A DNA stretch of 64,000 nucleotides from Gleimia europaea ACS-120-V-Col10b (GTDB lineage Bacteria > Actinomycetota > Actinomycetes > Actinomycetales > Actinomycetaceae): the NCBI RefSeq assembly GCF_000411155.1, contig NZ_KE150266.1, positions 930,001-994,000 of the forward strand. The letters run 5' to 3'. A model generated the notes under the pieces. That model was not told the DNA's origin, did not search any database, and saw only the letters and a program-made list of their open reading frames with translations. Made by a program: the position numbers and the translations under genes. The first letter of the stretch is position 1. Each line of letters opens with the position of its first letter. Below are positions 55,302 through 64,000 of this stretch, piece after piece.

Positions 55302-56207
55302 TTAGAGGTTTTGCGCAATCCAATCTCGTGCGATCACATCAGCGGACACCTGATCCTGCGCCGAACGCACGTTCAGATCGAGCAAACCATCTGCACTGAG
55401 CTTGGCCTGCACCTTGTTCAGCACCTCTACGGCCTTCGGATCAAGATCTGCCACGGTTAGCGGCACCACATGCGAGGACAAGAACATGCCCTGCGGATCA
55501 TCCAAAACCACAAGGTCATTCATCTTAATGTCCGGGCTGGCCGAGAAGATATTCGCCAACTGCACGTCACCATCCAGTAGCGCCTTCACCGTCAGCGGGC
55601 CACCCTTATCCTCAATCGGCGTGAAATCAACATCCACACCGTAGTGCTTCTTCAGACCCTTCGGGCCATTCGGACGGTTCTCAAACTCAGAGCTACCGGC
55701 AACCACAAGCTTGCCGTCATAGTTCTTCAAATCAGCAAGCGAAGTAATACCGTTTTCTTCGGAAAACTTGCGCGACACCACGTACGAATCCTGATCCGTG
55801 GCCTCCGCCTGATCCAGCACCTGGAAGCCCTGCGGAGTGGTCTTCTTCAACTCCTCATAAATCGCGTCCTTGCCGGTCACCTGGTTATCCGGATTCCAGA
55901 ACTGTAGCAGCGGGCCCGTGTACTCCGGACGAACGTCAATGGAGCCGTCCTCCATCTCCTTATTCAAAACCTCGCGCGCCCCGATCTTGAAATCACGCTT
56001 CACCGTGAAGCCCTCAGCTTCAAGCGCCTGCGCGTAAATCTCCGCGATGATCTCATTCGAGTAGTAATTCGATGAGCCGATCACAATAGCGTCCTCCGCA
56101 GGTTTCGACGCCTCGCCCTCCTCAAACGAAGACGAACCGCCACACGCCGCAAGCGACGCCGTCAAACCAACCGCCAACGCGGCACCAAACACACGCTTCA
56201 AAGACAT
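55302..56207 (-). CDS. Osmoprotectant (betaine/choline-type) ABC transporter binding lipoprotein
   Basis: This solute-binding lipoprotein of 301 residues belongs to the OpuAC/ProX-OsmF group. Lipobox LAACG lies near residue 22. The mature part has VIGSSNYYSNEIIAEIYAQA, the family's DVRPEYTGPLLQF segment and KLSADGLLDLN near the end. It should bind glycine betaine, carnitine or a similar quaternary ammonium compound. Last gene of a four-gene operon (ATPase, permease, permease, binding protein). Confidence 0.92.
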   Translation of the reverse strand: MSLKRVFGAALAVGLTASLAACGGSSSFEEGEASKPAEDAIVIGSSNYYSNEIIAEIYAQALEAEGFTVKRDFKIGAREVLNKEMEDGSIDVRPEYTGPLLQFWNPDNQVTGKDAIYEELKKTTPQGFQVLDQAEATDQDSYVVSRKFSEENGITSLADLKNYDGKLVVAGSSEFENRPNGPKGLKKHYGVDVDFTPIEDKGGPLTVKALLDGDVQLANIFSASPDIKMNDLVVLDDPQGMFLSSHVVPLTVADLDPKAVEVLNKVQAKLSADGLLDLNVRSAQDQVSADVIARDWIAQNL

Positions 56208-56262
56208 AGCCCTACTCCTCTATCGATACCTTCCATAAACAAACCCGCGCGGCAAGTCCTGC

Positions 56263-56937
56263 CTACGCCAAAGCGGCGCTCCCGCGAGCGTGCCTGTTAC
56301 TAACCTTCACCGCAAGATTAAACGCCAAATCCACAAATAGCGCCGATGCAATCACCAAGATCGCGCCGCCCAACATCTCGTCATAACGACGCGCCGACAA
56401 ACCCGAAAAGATGAAACGACCCAAACCAGCATCCGCGATATACGCAGCCAACGTTGCCGTAGCCACCACCTGGACAGCTGCCGAACCCACACCGCCCATA
56501 ATCACCGGACCTGCCAACGGGAGTTCAACCCCACGCACAATCTGCCACTCCGACATGCCCAGAGCGCGAGCCGCCTTCACAGCAGTCACGTCAACATTTG
56601 CCACACCCGAATAAGCGCCCGCCAACAAAGGCGGGATAGCCAATACCACCAACACAATCACCGGCGCCTTCAAACCGATTCCCAACACCAGGCCGAGCAG
56701 CGTCAGCAAACCAAGTGTTGGAACCGCTCTCGCCGCACCGGCAATCGCAGCCACCACGCCCTGTCCCCGGCGCGTATGCCCCACCGCCACGCCCACCGGC
56801 AACGCCAGCACACCGGCAATCAACAGTACCAACAGCGCGATACCCAAATGTTGGCCCAGGCGCACCCAAATACCGGACGCACCCGACCAGTTGCCAGGAT
56901 CCGCCACCCACGCAAACGCATCACCCAACAGTTTCAT
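56263..56937 (-). CDS. Osmoprotectant ABC transporter permease
   Basis: This membrane protein of 224 residues has about six helices and the permease loop VKAARALGMSEWQIVRGVELP. It overlaps the preceding permease gene by four bases. With that permease and the ATPase it forms an OpuB/OpuC-like importer. The C-terminus is a short basic tail. Confidence 0.92.
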   Translation of the reverse strand: MKLLGDAFAWVADPGNWSGASGIWVRLGQHLGIALLVLLIAGVLALPVGVAVGHTRRGQGVVAAIAGAARAVPTLGLLTLLGLVLGIGLKAPVIVLVVLAIPPLLAGAYSGVANVDVTAVKAARALGMSEWQIVRGVELPLAGPVIMGGVGSAAVQVVATATLAAYIADAGLGRFIFSGLSARRYDEMLGGAILVIASALFVDLAFNLAVKVSNRHARGSAALA

Positions 56938-57641
56938 CGCGCGCCCTCCTCACCGGCCGGCTCCCCCTGCGTCACACCTGCAACCACCAGCGGCCCCGGC
57001 CCGACCCGCTCCGCCCTCTTCCACGGGAACAGCAACCAACCGGCCAGCACCGTCAGCGCGTCTAACACCAACGCCAACACAATTGTCAGTACCAAGCCCG
57101 TCACTACCTCGGCAATGATTCCCCTTTGAAAACCATCCGTGAACAGTGAGCCGATACTTTGGATACCAATCACCGCGCCAACCGTCACCAAACTAACCGT
57201 GTTCACCACCACCACGCGCAAACCCGCAATGATGATCGAACCGGCAAGGGGCAACTCGATGCGCCAAAACTTCTGCCACGGCGAATAGCCCAGAGCCGTA
57301 GCGCTATCCAACACATCTTGTGGGACGGCCGCGAACGCATCTGCGGCGCTACGCTGCAAAAGAGCCACACCGTAAATGCTCAAAACAATCACAACCGTTG
57401 CCGCAGACCGGATCGAAACGCCCGTAATCGCTGGAATCACAATAAACATCGGCAAAGACGGCACCGCGTAAATCACGCTAATCAACGCAATCAAAGCATC
57501 CCGCGTCAGCTGGTGGCGGTTCACCAACCAGCCCACCGGCACCGCGATCAGCACACTAACTAAAATCGCGCTCACCGACAGCCACAGGTGGAGCCAAACC
57601 AGCTCGGCAATCCACTGTGCGTTATTTACAACCCACATCAT
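56934..57641 (-). CDS. Osmoprotectant ABC transporter permease
   Basis: This membrane protein of 235 residues has about five to six helices and the contact loop VLDSATALGYSPWQKFWRIE. It overlaps the ATPase gene upstream and the second permease downstream by four bases each. Both permeases are separate chains, as in OpuC-type rather than ProW-type systems. Confidence 0.92.
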   Translation of the reverse strand: MMWVVNNAQWIAELVWLHLWLSVSAILVSVLIAVPVGWLVNRHQLTRDALIALISVIYAVPSLPMFIVIPAITGVSIRSAATVVIVLSIYGVALLQRSAADAFAAVPQDVLDSATALGYSPWQKFWRIELPLAGSIIIAGLRVVVVNTVSLVTVGAVIGIQSIGSLFTDGFQRGIIAEVVTGLVLTIVLALVLDALTVLAGWLLFPWKRAERVGPGPLVVAGVTQGEPAGEEGAR

Positions 57642-58441
57642 TCAAGCGCCCCAAGCAATCGGCCCGTGGCGTCCTCCACGATCCTTGAATCACCCCGCAC
57701 GCGCAGCCTGCGCGCACCGGAAGTGAGGCCAATAAATGAAGCCACAAAATCGCTCGCAGGATTAGTCAGCAACTCATCGGGGGTGCCGCGCTGAGCTATC
57801 TGCCCGCCCGTGCCCAACACGATAACGTCGTCAGCCAACGTGAACGCCTCATCAATATCGTGGGTCACAAACAAAACCGTCTTACCCAACTCCCGTTGCA
57901 ACCTCGAGACCTCATCTTGCAACTCACGGCGCACAATCGGATCAACCGCAGAAAACGGCTCATCCATAAGCAAAACATCCGGATCCGCAGCCAGCGCCCG
58001 AGCCACACCCACGCGCTGCTGCTGACCACCCGAAAGCTGCGACGGGTAGCGATTAGCCAACTGCGCCTCCAGGCCCATCAGACCCATAAGTTCCAAGGAG
58101 CGCTTGTGCGCCTCGCGACGCGGCACCCCATTAAGTATCGGAACCGTTGAAATGTTGTCGATAATCGTGCGATGCGGCAACAAACCACCAGCCTGCATCA
58201 CGTAGCCGATAGAACGGCGCAACTTCACCGGATTAACCGTAGCCACGTCAACCCCATCGATCAGAACCTGACCGCTCGTAGGCTCAATCATGCGATTAAC
58301 CATCGACAATAGAGTGGATTTACCCGAGCCTGATGACCCCACAAGCACGGTAGTTGAATGGCTCGGCACTGTAAAAGACACGTTCGTAACGGCCTGCGTG
58401 CCCCCGGGGTAAGTTTTTGACACGTCGCGGAACTCGATCAT
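57638..58441 (-). CDS. Osmoprotectant ABC transporter ATP-binding protein
   Basis: This ATPase of 267 residues has Walker A VGSSGSGKST, signature [16 protein letters not shown] and Walker B VLLMDEPFSAVDP. The C-terminal CBS pair that lets OpuCA-type ATPases sense ionic strength or c-di-AMP is absent: the protein stops soon after the ATPase core. AGGAG precedes the ATG at 58441; the frame is open to 58507. First gene of the operon. Confidence 0.94.
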   Translation of the reverse strand: MIEFRDVSKTYPGGTQAVTNVSFTVPSHSTTVLVGSSGSGKSTLLSMVNRMIEPTSGQVLIDGVDVATVNPVKLRRSIGYVMQAGGLLPHRTIIDNISTVPILNGVPRREAHKRSLELMGLMGLEAQLANRYPSQLSGGQQQRVGVARALAADPDVLLMDEPFSAVDPIVRRELQDEVSRLQRELGKTVLFVTHDIDEAFTLADDVIVLGTGGQIAQRGTPDELLTNPASDFVASFIGLTSGARRLRVRGDSRIVEDATGRLLGALE

Positions 58442-58545
58442 CGGTTCTCCTAGCTTCATTCCCTCCAATCGTATGTAACATCGTTGCGAACCCCGACCTC
58501 GAATCAAACAACCTCCGCCAGAAAGCGCGAAAAATCACACAAAAT

Positions 58546-58577
58546 ATCCCGAGGGCGCCGCACAGCGCCCTCGGGAT
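58546..58577 (-). terminator. Terminator after ppk1
   Basis: A perfect 13-base stem (ATCCCGAGGGCGC with GCGCCCTCGGGAT), 6-base loop, followed on the minus strand by ATTTTGTGTGATTTTT. It lies 20 bases after the ppk1 stop. Confidence 0.85.
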
Positions 58578-58598
58578 CATAACAATCAAGAAATGGGG

Positions 58599-60863
58599 TT
58601 AGAAAACCTTCCTGCCCTTCACCCGCGAAGAAGCGTTTTCCATCAGCAACTCCTGAATATCGGTGAGCTTGCGGCCCTTTTTCCCGTGCGTGTGACGAAC
58701 CCAGGATCCGTCCGCACGCAAATGCCACGAGGAAACGTCGTCAGAGGCCTCTGTGCGCAACAGCTTAGACAGGTACGCCACCTGGCTCTCATCCGTGATT
58801 CGCACCAACGCCTCCACGCGCCTATCCAAGTTGCGATGCATGAGGTCGGCCGAGCCGATCCACACCTCCTCGCTGCCTTCCGGCCCGAAACAGTAAATCC
58901 GTGAATGCTCCAAGTAACGGCCCAAGATGGAACGCACCCGAATGTTATCGGACAGCCCCTTCACTCCCGCGCGGATCCCGCAAATGCCGCGAACAACCAG
59001 ATCCACGGGTACGCCCGCCCGCGAAGCCCGGTAGAGCGCGTCAATCACCGCCTCGTCAACAATCGAGTTCACCTTGATACCGATGTAAGCATCCTCGCCG
59101 CGCTTCTTGCGTTCAATCTGCGCCTCGATTCGTTCAATGAGGCCGGAGCGAATCGACATTGGAGCTACCAGCAAACGGTGGAATGTGGTGCGCGGAGCGT
59201 AACCGGACAGCTGGTTAAACAAGCGGGTTAGATCCTGACCAACCTCGCGGTCGCACGTCAGCAGGCCGAGGTCCTCGTATCCGCGAGCCGTTTTGGGGTG
59301 ATAGTTGCCCGTGCCCACGTGGCAGTAGCGCCGCAAACCATCTGCCTCTTCGCGAACAACCATGGACAGCTTGCAGTGCGTCTTTAACCCGACCATGCCG
59401 TAAACCACGTGTACGCCCGCACGTTCCAGTTTGCGCGCCCACGAGATGTTCGCTTCCTCATCGAATCGCGCCTTGATCTCAACGATCGCGACAACCTGTT
59501 TACCGGCGTGCGCGGCGTCGATCAGCGCCTTCACAATCGGCGAATCACCCGAAGTACGGTACAGGGTTTGCTTGATAGCCAAAACCTTCGGGTCCGCCGC
59601 AGCAGTAGCCACAAAATGCTGCACCGACGTGGCAAAAGAATCGTACGGGTGGTGGAGTAGCACGTCGTGGTTGCGGAGAGAAGAGAAAATATCTCCCGCA
59701 CTGGCAGACTCGTACTCCGCCAACCCACTCGGCGTTACCGGCACATACTTGGGGTACTTCAAATGCGGCAAATCCAAGTCATGCAAGTCGTTAAGTGCCG
59801 TCAGATCAAGCGGCTCTGGCAGGCGGAACACATCTTGATCCGAAATCTCCAGACGGTCAATCAAGAAATCCAGCACCGTCTGCGAAATATCTTCCGCAAC
59901 CTCCAGGCGCACCACCGGGCCGAAACGACGCCGAAGTAGCTCCTGCTCCATCGCGGTTAGCAGGTTCTCTGCGTCATCTTCTTCCACCTCTAAATCCTCA
60001 TTACGCGTCACGCGGAACGTGTGCGACTCCAGCACCTTCATGCCCGGGAACAGCGTATCCAGATGCGCGGCAATGACCTCTTCTAGGGGAATAAAGTTTG
60101 TTCCCACCTTTGTGGCCGCGAGGTCTTCCGTGGCCACGCCCTCGAAATCAGGCATGACGGACTCAACATTCACGAGGCGCGGCAATGACTGTGGAACCTT
60201 AACGCGCGCGAAATAAGTCTTATCCGTCGCTTCGTTGAGGACTACCACAGCGAGGTTAAGGGACAGGCCCGAAATGTATGGGAACGGGTGAGAAGGATCA
60301 ACCGCGAGCGGCGTAAGCACAGGGAAAACACGCTGTTGGAAGTACTTTGACAAAGCGTCTTGCTGCGGGGAATCGAGTTCTTCCCAACGACGCAAATGTA
60401 GGCCCTCTTCATGGAGGAGGGGTAGGAGGTCCTCATGGAACGACTTCACCTGCCGCGCCGTGAGGTCATGCGTCAGCTGCGTAATACCGTCAAGCACCTG
60501 GCGGGGGGTTAAACCCGACGCCGCAACCTTTGCGATGCCCGCCGCGATACGACGCTTCAAGCCGGCAACGCGCACCATGTAAAACTCATCTAGGTTGGAC
60601 GAGAAAATCGTGGAGAACCACGCGCGCTCAAGCAGGGGCAATTCCGTATCTTCGGATTGCTCGAGCACGCGCCGGTTGAAGCTCAGCCAGGACAGCTCTC
60701 GATCCGCAAACCTCTCTTTCGGTAGCTCATCGACCGTTTCCGAGGACTTCTTTTTTACGAGCAGGAACATGTCCTTTTGCTCCGCAGATGCGAAAGGCGC
60801 GCCGGCCTGATCCGGGGTTTCCCCGGCCTGCGGCTCTGCATTGGAAGCGATATTTTCAGCCAT
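58599..60863 (-). CDS. ppk1: Polyphosphate kinase 1
   Basis: This enzyme of 754 residues makes long-chain polyphosphate from ATP. The N-terminal helical domain begins [15 protein letters not shown] and [15 protein letters not shown]. Catalytic phospholipase-D-like domains carry the histidine motif [11 protein letters not shown] and a second HxK-type region with [21 protein letters not shown] 50-residue acidic N-terminal extension precedes the core. GGAG lies five bases before the ATG. The hypothetical gene upstream is probably in the same operon. Confidence 0.96.
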   Translation of the reverse strand: MAENIASNAEPQAGETPDQAGAPFASAEQKDMFLLVKKKSSETVDELPKERFADRELSWLSFNRRVLEQSEDTELPLLERAWFSTIFSSNLDEFYMVRVAGLKRRIAAGIAKVAASGLTPRQVLDGITQLTHDLTARQVKSFHEDLLPLLHEEGLHLRRWEELDSPQQDALSKYFQQRVFPVLTPLAVDPSHPFPYISGLSLNLAVVVLNEATDKTYFARVKVPQSLPRLVNVESVMPDFEGVATEDLAATKVGTNFIPLEEVIAAHLDTLFPGMKVLESHTFRVTRNEDLEVEEDDAENLLTAMEQELLRRRFGPVVRLEVAEDISQTVLDFLIDRLEISDQDVFRLPEPLDLTALNDLHDLDLPHLKYPKYVPVTPSGLAEYESASAGDIFSSLRNHDVLLHHPYDSFATSVQHFVATAAADPKVLAIKQTLYRTSGDSPIVKALIDAAHAGKQVVAIVEIKARFDEEANISWARKLERAGVHVVYGMVGLKTHCKLSMVVREEADGLRRYCHVGTGNYHPKTARGYEDLGLLTCDREVGQDLTRLFNQLSGYAPRTTFHRLLVAPMSIRSGLIERIEAQIERKKRGEDAYIGIKVNSIVDEAVIDALYRASRAGVPVDLVVRGICGIRAGVKGLSDNIRVRSILGRYLEHSRIYCFGPEGSEEVWIGSADLMHRNLDRRVEALVRITDESQVAYLSKLLRTEASDDVSSWHLRADGSWVRHTHGKKGRKLTDIQELLMENASSRVKGRKVF

Positions 60864-60905
60864 CGTTTCTCCGTCCCACTTTTCTATCCAAAGCCCTGTC
60901 GGGCA

Positions 60906-61541
60906 TCAGATTAGCCGGCCATTTTCAGATCTTACCGCCGCTTCGTCCAGCTCTTTAGCGGTTTCAACAAGGGCGCGCGCACGGCGAGTTACCATATTCG
61001 CCAGCCTGTCTTTGTCCGTGCGAATCCACGTGGTGCCGAAGGTAGCGCCCGATGCGAGGATCCGCATAACCAGTGCTGCATCGTGCAAAAGCTGGGATAA
61101 ATCTGCGCATCCAGCCCCCGTCATCAGCGCATTCAGTCGCTCAAAAAACTCAGCGTCGTCCGGCGTTTGCGGGCGCGGGTTCGCATCATCAATACCCGCC
61201 GTGAACGGCGCGTTCAGGCCCTCCGCGAACCTCTCGTGAACCTTGATTGAGTCACGCTGATACCACTCGTTCAACAAATACAGGCGCCACAGTGCTCCGG
61301 GGAGCGTGAACGCGGGGCTGCGTTCCCACAGGTCAGAAACTATGTCCACGCCCTCTTTTTGGATCGCTGACACCAGCTTCTCTACCGCCTGATCGCCAAA
61401 TTCTTCATCAGCGAGGCCAAGGAGGGCGCGCGCCGACGTCATCGCCACCAGGGCCGCAGCTGCCGGATCTGAATCACCTTCGATCTTCTCAGCATCCTCA
61501 AAACTAAGCATTGCGGGACGGTGAAACCTTGGCTGGCTCAT
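60906..61541 (-). CDS. Conserved helical hypothetical protein upstream of ppk1
   Basis: This soluble protein of 211 residues is predicted to be all helical. The best-kept looking segment is LPGALWRLYLLNEWYQRD, followed by HERFAEGLN and a middle linker with Pro. I recall similar actinobacterial proteins beside ppk genes, some mislabelled as RNA polymerase subunits, but no function is established. GGGG precedes the ATG at 61541; Met12 is an alternative start. It ends 42 bases before ppk1, so they are probably co-transcribed. Confidence 0.75.
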   Translation of the reverse strand: MSQPRFHRPAMLSFEDAEKIEGDSDPAAAALVAMTSARALLGLADEEFGDQAVEKLVSAIQKEGVDIVSDLWERSPAFTLPGALWRLYLLNEWYQRDSIKVHERFAEGLNAPFTAGIDDANPRPQTPDDAEFFERLNALMTGAGCADLSQLLHDAALVMRILASGATFGTTWIRTDKDRLANMVTRRARALVETAKELDEAAVRSENGRLI

Positions 61542-61682
61542 GATTACAACCCCTTACATTAAAAACTGCTAACCCCATTGTCTCGCAAAACTCGCTTTGA
61601 AGCGCTCCAGCCGGGTAATAGGCAACAACACCAGCCGGCGAGGGCGACTGGATACCAGCTCCGTTTGCACCTGGATACGCGA

Positions 61683-61706
61683 AAGCCCCTGCTCTCGCAG
61701 GGGCTT
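61683..61706 (-). terminator. Terminator downstream of the tRNA-like 3' end
   Basis: The perfect inverted repeat AAGCCCCTGC / GCAGGGGCTT with a 4-base loop is followed on the minus strand by TTC. It lies directly after the tRNA-like end, as expected for a former stable-RNA gene. Confidence 0.7.
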
Positions 61707-61712
61707 CCTGAG

Positions 61713-61737
61713 TGGGACCACCGGGAATCGAACCCGG
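61713..61737 (-). other. 3' end of a tRNA-like RNA (T-arm and acceptor strand) without 5' partner
   Basis: On the minus strand the T-arm CCGGGTTCGATTCCCGG is followed by acceptor strand TGGTCCCA. A complementary GGGACCA 5' strand is absent from the next 300 bases, and no cloverleaf can be drawn. It may be the 3' remnant of a tRNA or tmRNA gene left by integration of an element. Similarity of the preceding 50 bases to actinobacterial tmRNA 3' regions is weak. A following terminator supports origin from a real RNA gene. Confidence 0.55.
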
Positions 61738-61874
61738 TCCTACGGGTCTAGCGGCTATCGCTCGCACGATTGCTACGGTGCCAGAAATTTGGCTGAGTTA
61801 CCAGGCTTGCTTCCAAGCGGGCCGCTGTCGTCAATCAACTAGACTCGACACCAACGCAGGTAAAGGAAAAGACC

Positions 61875-62957
61875 ATGAGCACCAACCCACCCAGCACGCC
61901 ACCAGAAGAAACAACCGAGGTCGCGATGAGCGAACCAGCCTCTACAGCTAAACCGGCCTGGTATAAACGCCCATCCATTATTGCCACTATCGCAGTAGCA
62001 CTAATCGCGGTCCTGGTAGCGGTTGGGTTGGCATGGAAAACCCAAGCCGACACCAAGAACGCGCGCGAGCAATACCAAACAGCCCAAGCGAGCTACCAGC
62101 AAGTCCTCACCGAACTAGACCAGGCCAAGACGCAAGCAGAGGCCCTTATCGAACTCGCAGCGCAGCGCGCCAAGGATACAGATACTAAGGCCCTTGTCGA
62201 AGCGGCAGAAGAAGCAGACAACCTCAAGAATGTTGAGATGCAGGATGTCTCCACGCTAGGACGGGAACAAGCCAAGGAAGCCACAGACGCGGTTAAGAGC
62301 GCGCAAGAGGCGGCCCGAAGCGTACTCGACAAGCTCACCGCCTCGTTCAAGGACGTGCGCGAGGAAGTCGCGGGCAAAGCCACAACTGAGTTTGACCAGG
62401 CCGTGAAGAACCTTAACGAGGCAATCGACCAGGCCGGCAAAGCTAACTGTGAAGGCGTAGAAAAGAGCGCTATTGACAAGCTAGATGCTGCGGTGAAAGA
62501 AGCTAAAGCAATCGACCAGGCCAAGCCAGAAACACTAGAGGCCGTGGCCGACATTGAGACCGTGTTTACCCGTGCTGACCAGGCGAGTAAGAGTGCTAAA
62601 ACCTTGAGCGAGGCTACCAAGATGGTAAATGACGCGGCACAAGCCAAAGCACAAGCCCAGCAAGAGCAAAGCTCAGGCGGATACGAACCAGCATACGAAA
62701 GCAATGGTGGCGGGTACAGCGGCAATGACTATAGCGGTGGCGGCTACAGCGACTGGAACACTGGCAATAATGGCGGCAATAGTGGCGCTGGTAGTAGCGA
62801 CGTATGCGGTGGTGGGCAATACTGCTACAACCCAAACTTCCTCGAATGGATCCAATCTGACCAGGACGGTAGCTGGCATCATCAGGTACAACCAGATGAG
62901 AATGGAACAATTATCGGCGATATTCAAGGAGGAGGATGTATAGCAAATTGTGACTGA
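61875..62957 (+). CDS. Membrane-anchored coiled-coil protein with Gly/Ser/Tyr/Cys-rich tail
   Basis: I do not recognise this protein of 360 residues. A short Pro/Thr-rich N-terminus is followed by one membrane helix near residues 34-54 and about 220 residues of Ala/Glu/Lys/Asp-rich heptad sequence, i.e. a long extracytoplasmic coiled coil. Residues 265-310 are Gly/Ser/Tyr/Asn-rich (GGGYSGNDYSGGGYSDWN), and the C-terminus has four cysteines and a motif-like NPNFLEWIQSDQDGSWHHQV. AAAGGA precedes the ATG. It lies just right of the tRNA-like end, so it may belong to an integrated element. A cell-surface or envelope role fits, but nothing is shown. Confidence 0.75.
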   Translation: MSTNPPSTPPEETTEVAMSEPASTAKPAWYKRPSIIATIAVALIAVLVAVGLAWKTQADTKNAREQYQTAQASYQQVLTELDQAKTQAEALIELAAQRAKDTDTKALVEAAEEADNLKNVEMQDVSTLGREQAKEATDAVKSAQEAARSVLDKLTASFKDVREEVAGKATTEFDQAVKNLNEAIDQAGKANCEGVEKSAIDKLDAAVKEAKAIDQAKPETLEAVADIETVFTRADQASKSAKTLSEATKMVNDAAQAKAQAQQEQSSGGYEPAYESNGGGYSGNDYSGGGYSDWNTGNNGGNSGAGSSDVCGGGQYCYNPNFLEWIQSDQDGSWHHQVQPDENGTIIGDIQGGGCIANCD

Positions 62958-63203
62958 TCTGCCGGCAGTTCCTTCCGAAATATTCAGACGGCCCGTAGAC
63001 CTAGCTCAATTGTAGCCGGACCCTATCCGTAAGCCGTTTTATGGAAGGGCGTGCTATCAGATGCAACATGTCGAATGAGCAACAGAATTAGGCGTTAGGG
63101 TCGCGATAGCGAACTCTAACAATTTGGCCTTCTTGCCCAGATGGATCACCACCGCGGAATACACAAACTTTACACACGACCGACTTTGACGATGTCGCAA
63201 TTT

Positions 63204-63812
63204 TTACTTAAGTATCACACGAGTAACCATCAAGACCTGATGCTCTTTCTCGTTCTCAGCTATCCTTTCGAGCATACGATTGTATCGCACCGTAAGGCGT
63301 AGCGCACCCAAGATAACAGCAGCCATCCAGGTCCACCCGTAAAAGATAATTTGAACTAGTGTTCCAAGCCTTGGGCTTTTTTCTGATTCAATCCAAAGAG
63401 GCACAACCACGGTTAATACCCCACCTAAAACTCCAGCCCACCACACAGCGATCTTAAAAACCCACCGAGAATAGCGCGGATGCAGTAGATTAAACGCGGC
63501 CAAAATGGGAAGCCAAAATGCGACTAAAATTTGCGCGAACAGTAAACCTGACTTGGTGCTTTCTGGAGTGCACGCTCGAATGACCGCAACGATAGCCCCA
63601 AATATTAATATGAAGGAAATCCCCCAATGATAGGCTTCGCGGCGAAATCTGCCAGCATTTTCGATCCTTCCCAGCACATTCTTCTCAGCAACTTGCCACA
63701 CTCTCTTTGGTGTCTTCTTGTATTGCGCCGCAAGCATCCGAATGGTCTTTTCAGAATTGCTAACAGAGTCCCACTTTTTCTCAGCTACTGCTTGCTCCAG
63801 CTCTAATGACAT
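63204..63812 (-). CDS. Four-helix membrane protein of unknown function
   Basis: This protein of 202 residues has a charged cytoplasmic N-terminus of about 60 residues with a helical motif (AAQYKKTPKRVWQVAEKN), four membrane helices in two hairpins (near 65-83, 95-113, 122-143 and 153-175), and a short charged C-terminus (RMLERIAENEKEHQ). AGGA five bases before the ATG at 63812 supports this start; the frame is open to 63851. Codon use is visibly A/T-richer than in the chromosomal genes to the left, as for transferred DNA. The layout recalls small SLATT-like effector membrane proteins, but I see no diagnostic motif. Confidence 0.7.
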   Translation of the reverse strand: MSLELEQAVAEKKWDSVSNSEKTIRMLAAQYKKTPKRVWQVAEKNVLGRIENAGRFRREAYHWGISFILIFGAIVAVIRACTPESTKSGLLFAQILVAFWLPILAAFNLLHPRYSRWVFKIAVWWAGVLGGVLTVVVPLWIESEKSPRLGTLVQIIFYGWTWMAAVILGALRLTVRYNRMLERIAENEKEHQVLMVTRVILK

Positions 63813-64000
63813 GTAAATCCTCGTTTTTCCTGCGCAGGTCTTTTCGCGCACGTAAACATACTTCGAAATTATCGTTGGAGGTCACAACGAGCGAGAGCCG
63901 GGAGCGAATTATGGCTCGTCACACAGAGACGCCAACACCACCGAAACCAGAAACCTCGTGAAACCAAGCAAACAAAACGTGCAAAACTAGCGCCCAAAAC

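Noticed and set aside
61504..61767. Minus-strand frame of 87 codons across the terminator and T-arm
   Set aside because: It runs through the tRNA-like end and hairpin and into the start of the next gene; no protein family pattern.
61712..61951. Plus-strand frame starting MGPPGIEPGPTG
   Set aside because: This is the well-known false peptide from the reverse strand of a tRNA T-arm. It was useful only as a pointer to the tRNA-like end.
61713..62100. Complete tRNA or tmRNA gene
   Set aside because: No 5' GGGACCA partner, no cloverleaf, and no tmRNA 5' signature or tag frame could be found; a coding gene fills the space where a tmRNA 5' half would lie.
62958..63203. Possible gene between the coiled-coil and four-helix protein genes
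   Set aside because: The stretch has stops in all frames and no clear hairpin; nothing can be supported there.

Overview
The window looks like a chromosomal segment of a moderately high-G+C actinobacterium, probably of the Actinomycetaceae/Actinomycetales (inference). The signs are: the tiny Lys/Arg-rich ribosomal protein bS22 with its own promoter; a DUF3180 gene next to the pterin genes; a Nudix-plus-histidine-phosphatase MutT1-type protein; a septum-formation-family lipoprotein; a RipA-like NlpC/P60 protein; GTG/TTG starts with 4-bp overlaps; leaderless starts; and DtxR/IdeR-, PHO- and ClgR-like DNA sites. No rRNA operon, CRISPR array or insertion sequence was seen.

Layout. 0-8 kb: a DeoR-type regulator cut by the window edge, a histidine phosphatase, bS22, a TrkH/TrkA potassium uptake pair, polyphosphate kinase 2, and the overlapping pair radA-disA (DNA repair and c-di-AMP synthesis). 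7.4-17.5 kb: a long minus-strand cluster dacB-tilS-hpt-ftsH-folE-folP-folB/folK-DUF3180-hypothetical, with ppa divergent from dacB. 18-25.5 kb: a secreted NlpC/P60 hydrolase, an alpha/beta hydrolase, a protein ending in a RAMA modified-DNA-reader-like domain, and a large FAD/Fe-S D-2-hydroxyacid dehydrogenase. 25.8-32.8 kb: an alpha-galactoside operon (GH36 alpha-galactosidase, binding protein, two permeases, LacI regulator, sugar O-acetyltransferase). 32.8-35.6 kb: feoA-feoB-feoC ferrous iron uptake under an IdeR-like box. 35.8-43.5 kb: ppdK, clpC, and a dtd-ygfZ-nitrobindin cluster. 43.6-46.3 kb: a membrane protein, a leaderless AsnC/Lrp regulator and a broken lacI-type pseudogene.

46.5-61.5 kb is rich in phosphate and metal/osmolyte transport: a DUF47-Pit low-affinity phosphate system and a septum-formation lipoprotein, convergent with pstSCAB (a PHO-box-like repeat lies upstream of pstS), then mutT1, an Nramp manganese transporter, a complete betaine/osmoprotectant ABC operon, and ppk1 with an upstream conserved hypothetical gene. 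With PPK2 and pyrophosphatase in the first third, the segment carries most of a phosphate/polyphosphate economy.

61.7-64 kb looks accessory. It holds a terminator and the 3' end of a tRNA-like RNA without a matching 5' half, then a membrane-anchored coiled-coil protein with a Gly/Ser/Tyr/Cys-rich tail and an A+T-richer gene for a four-helix membrane protein. The simplest reading is the left edge of an integrated element that continues beyond the window. The most interesting leads are this boundary, the RAMA fusion protein, the oversized folB-folK fusion, the lacI pseudogene with a single in-frame stop, and several candidate regulatory sites.
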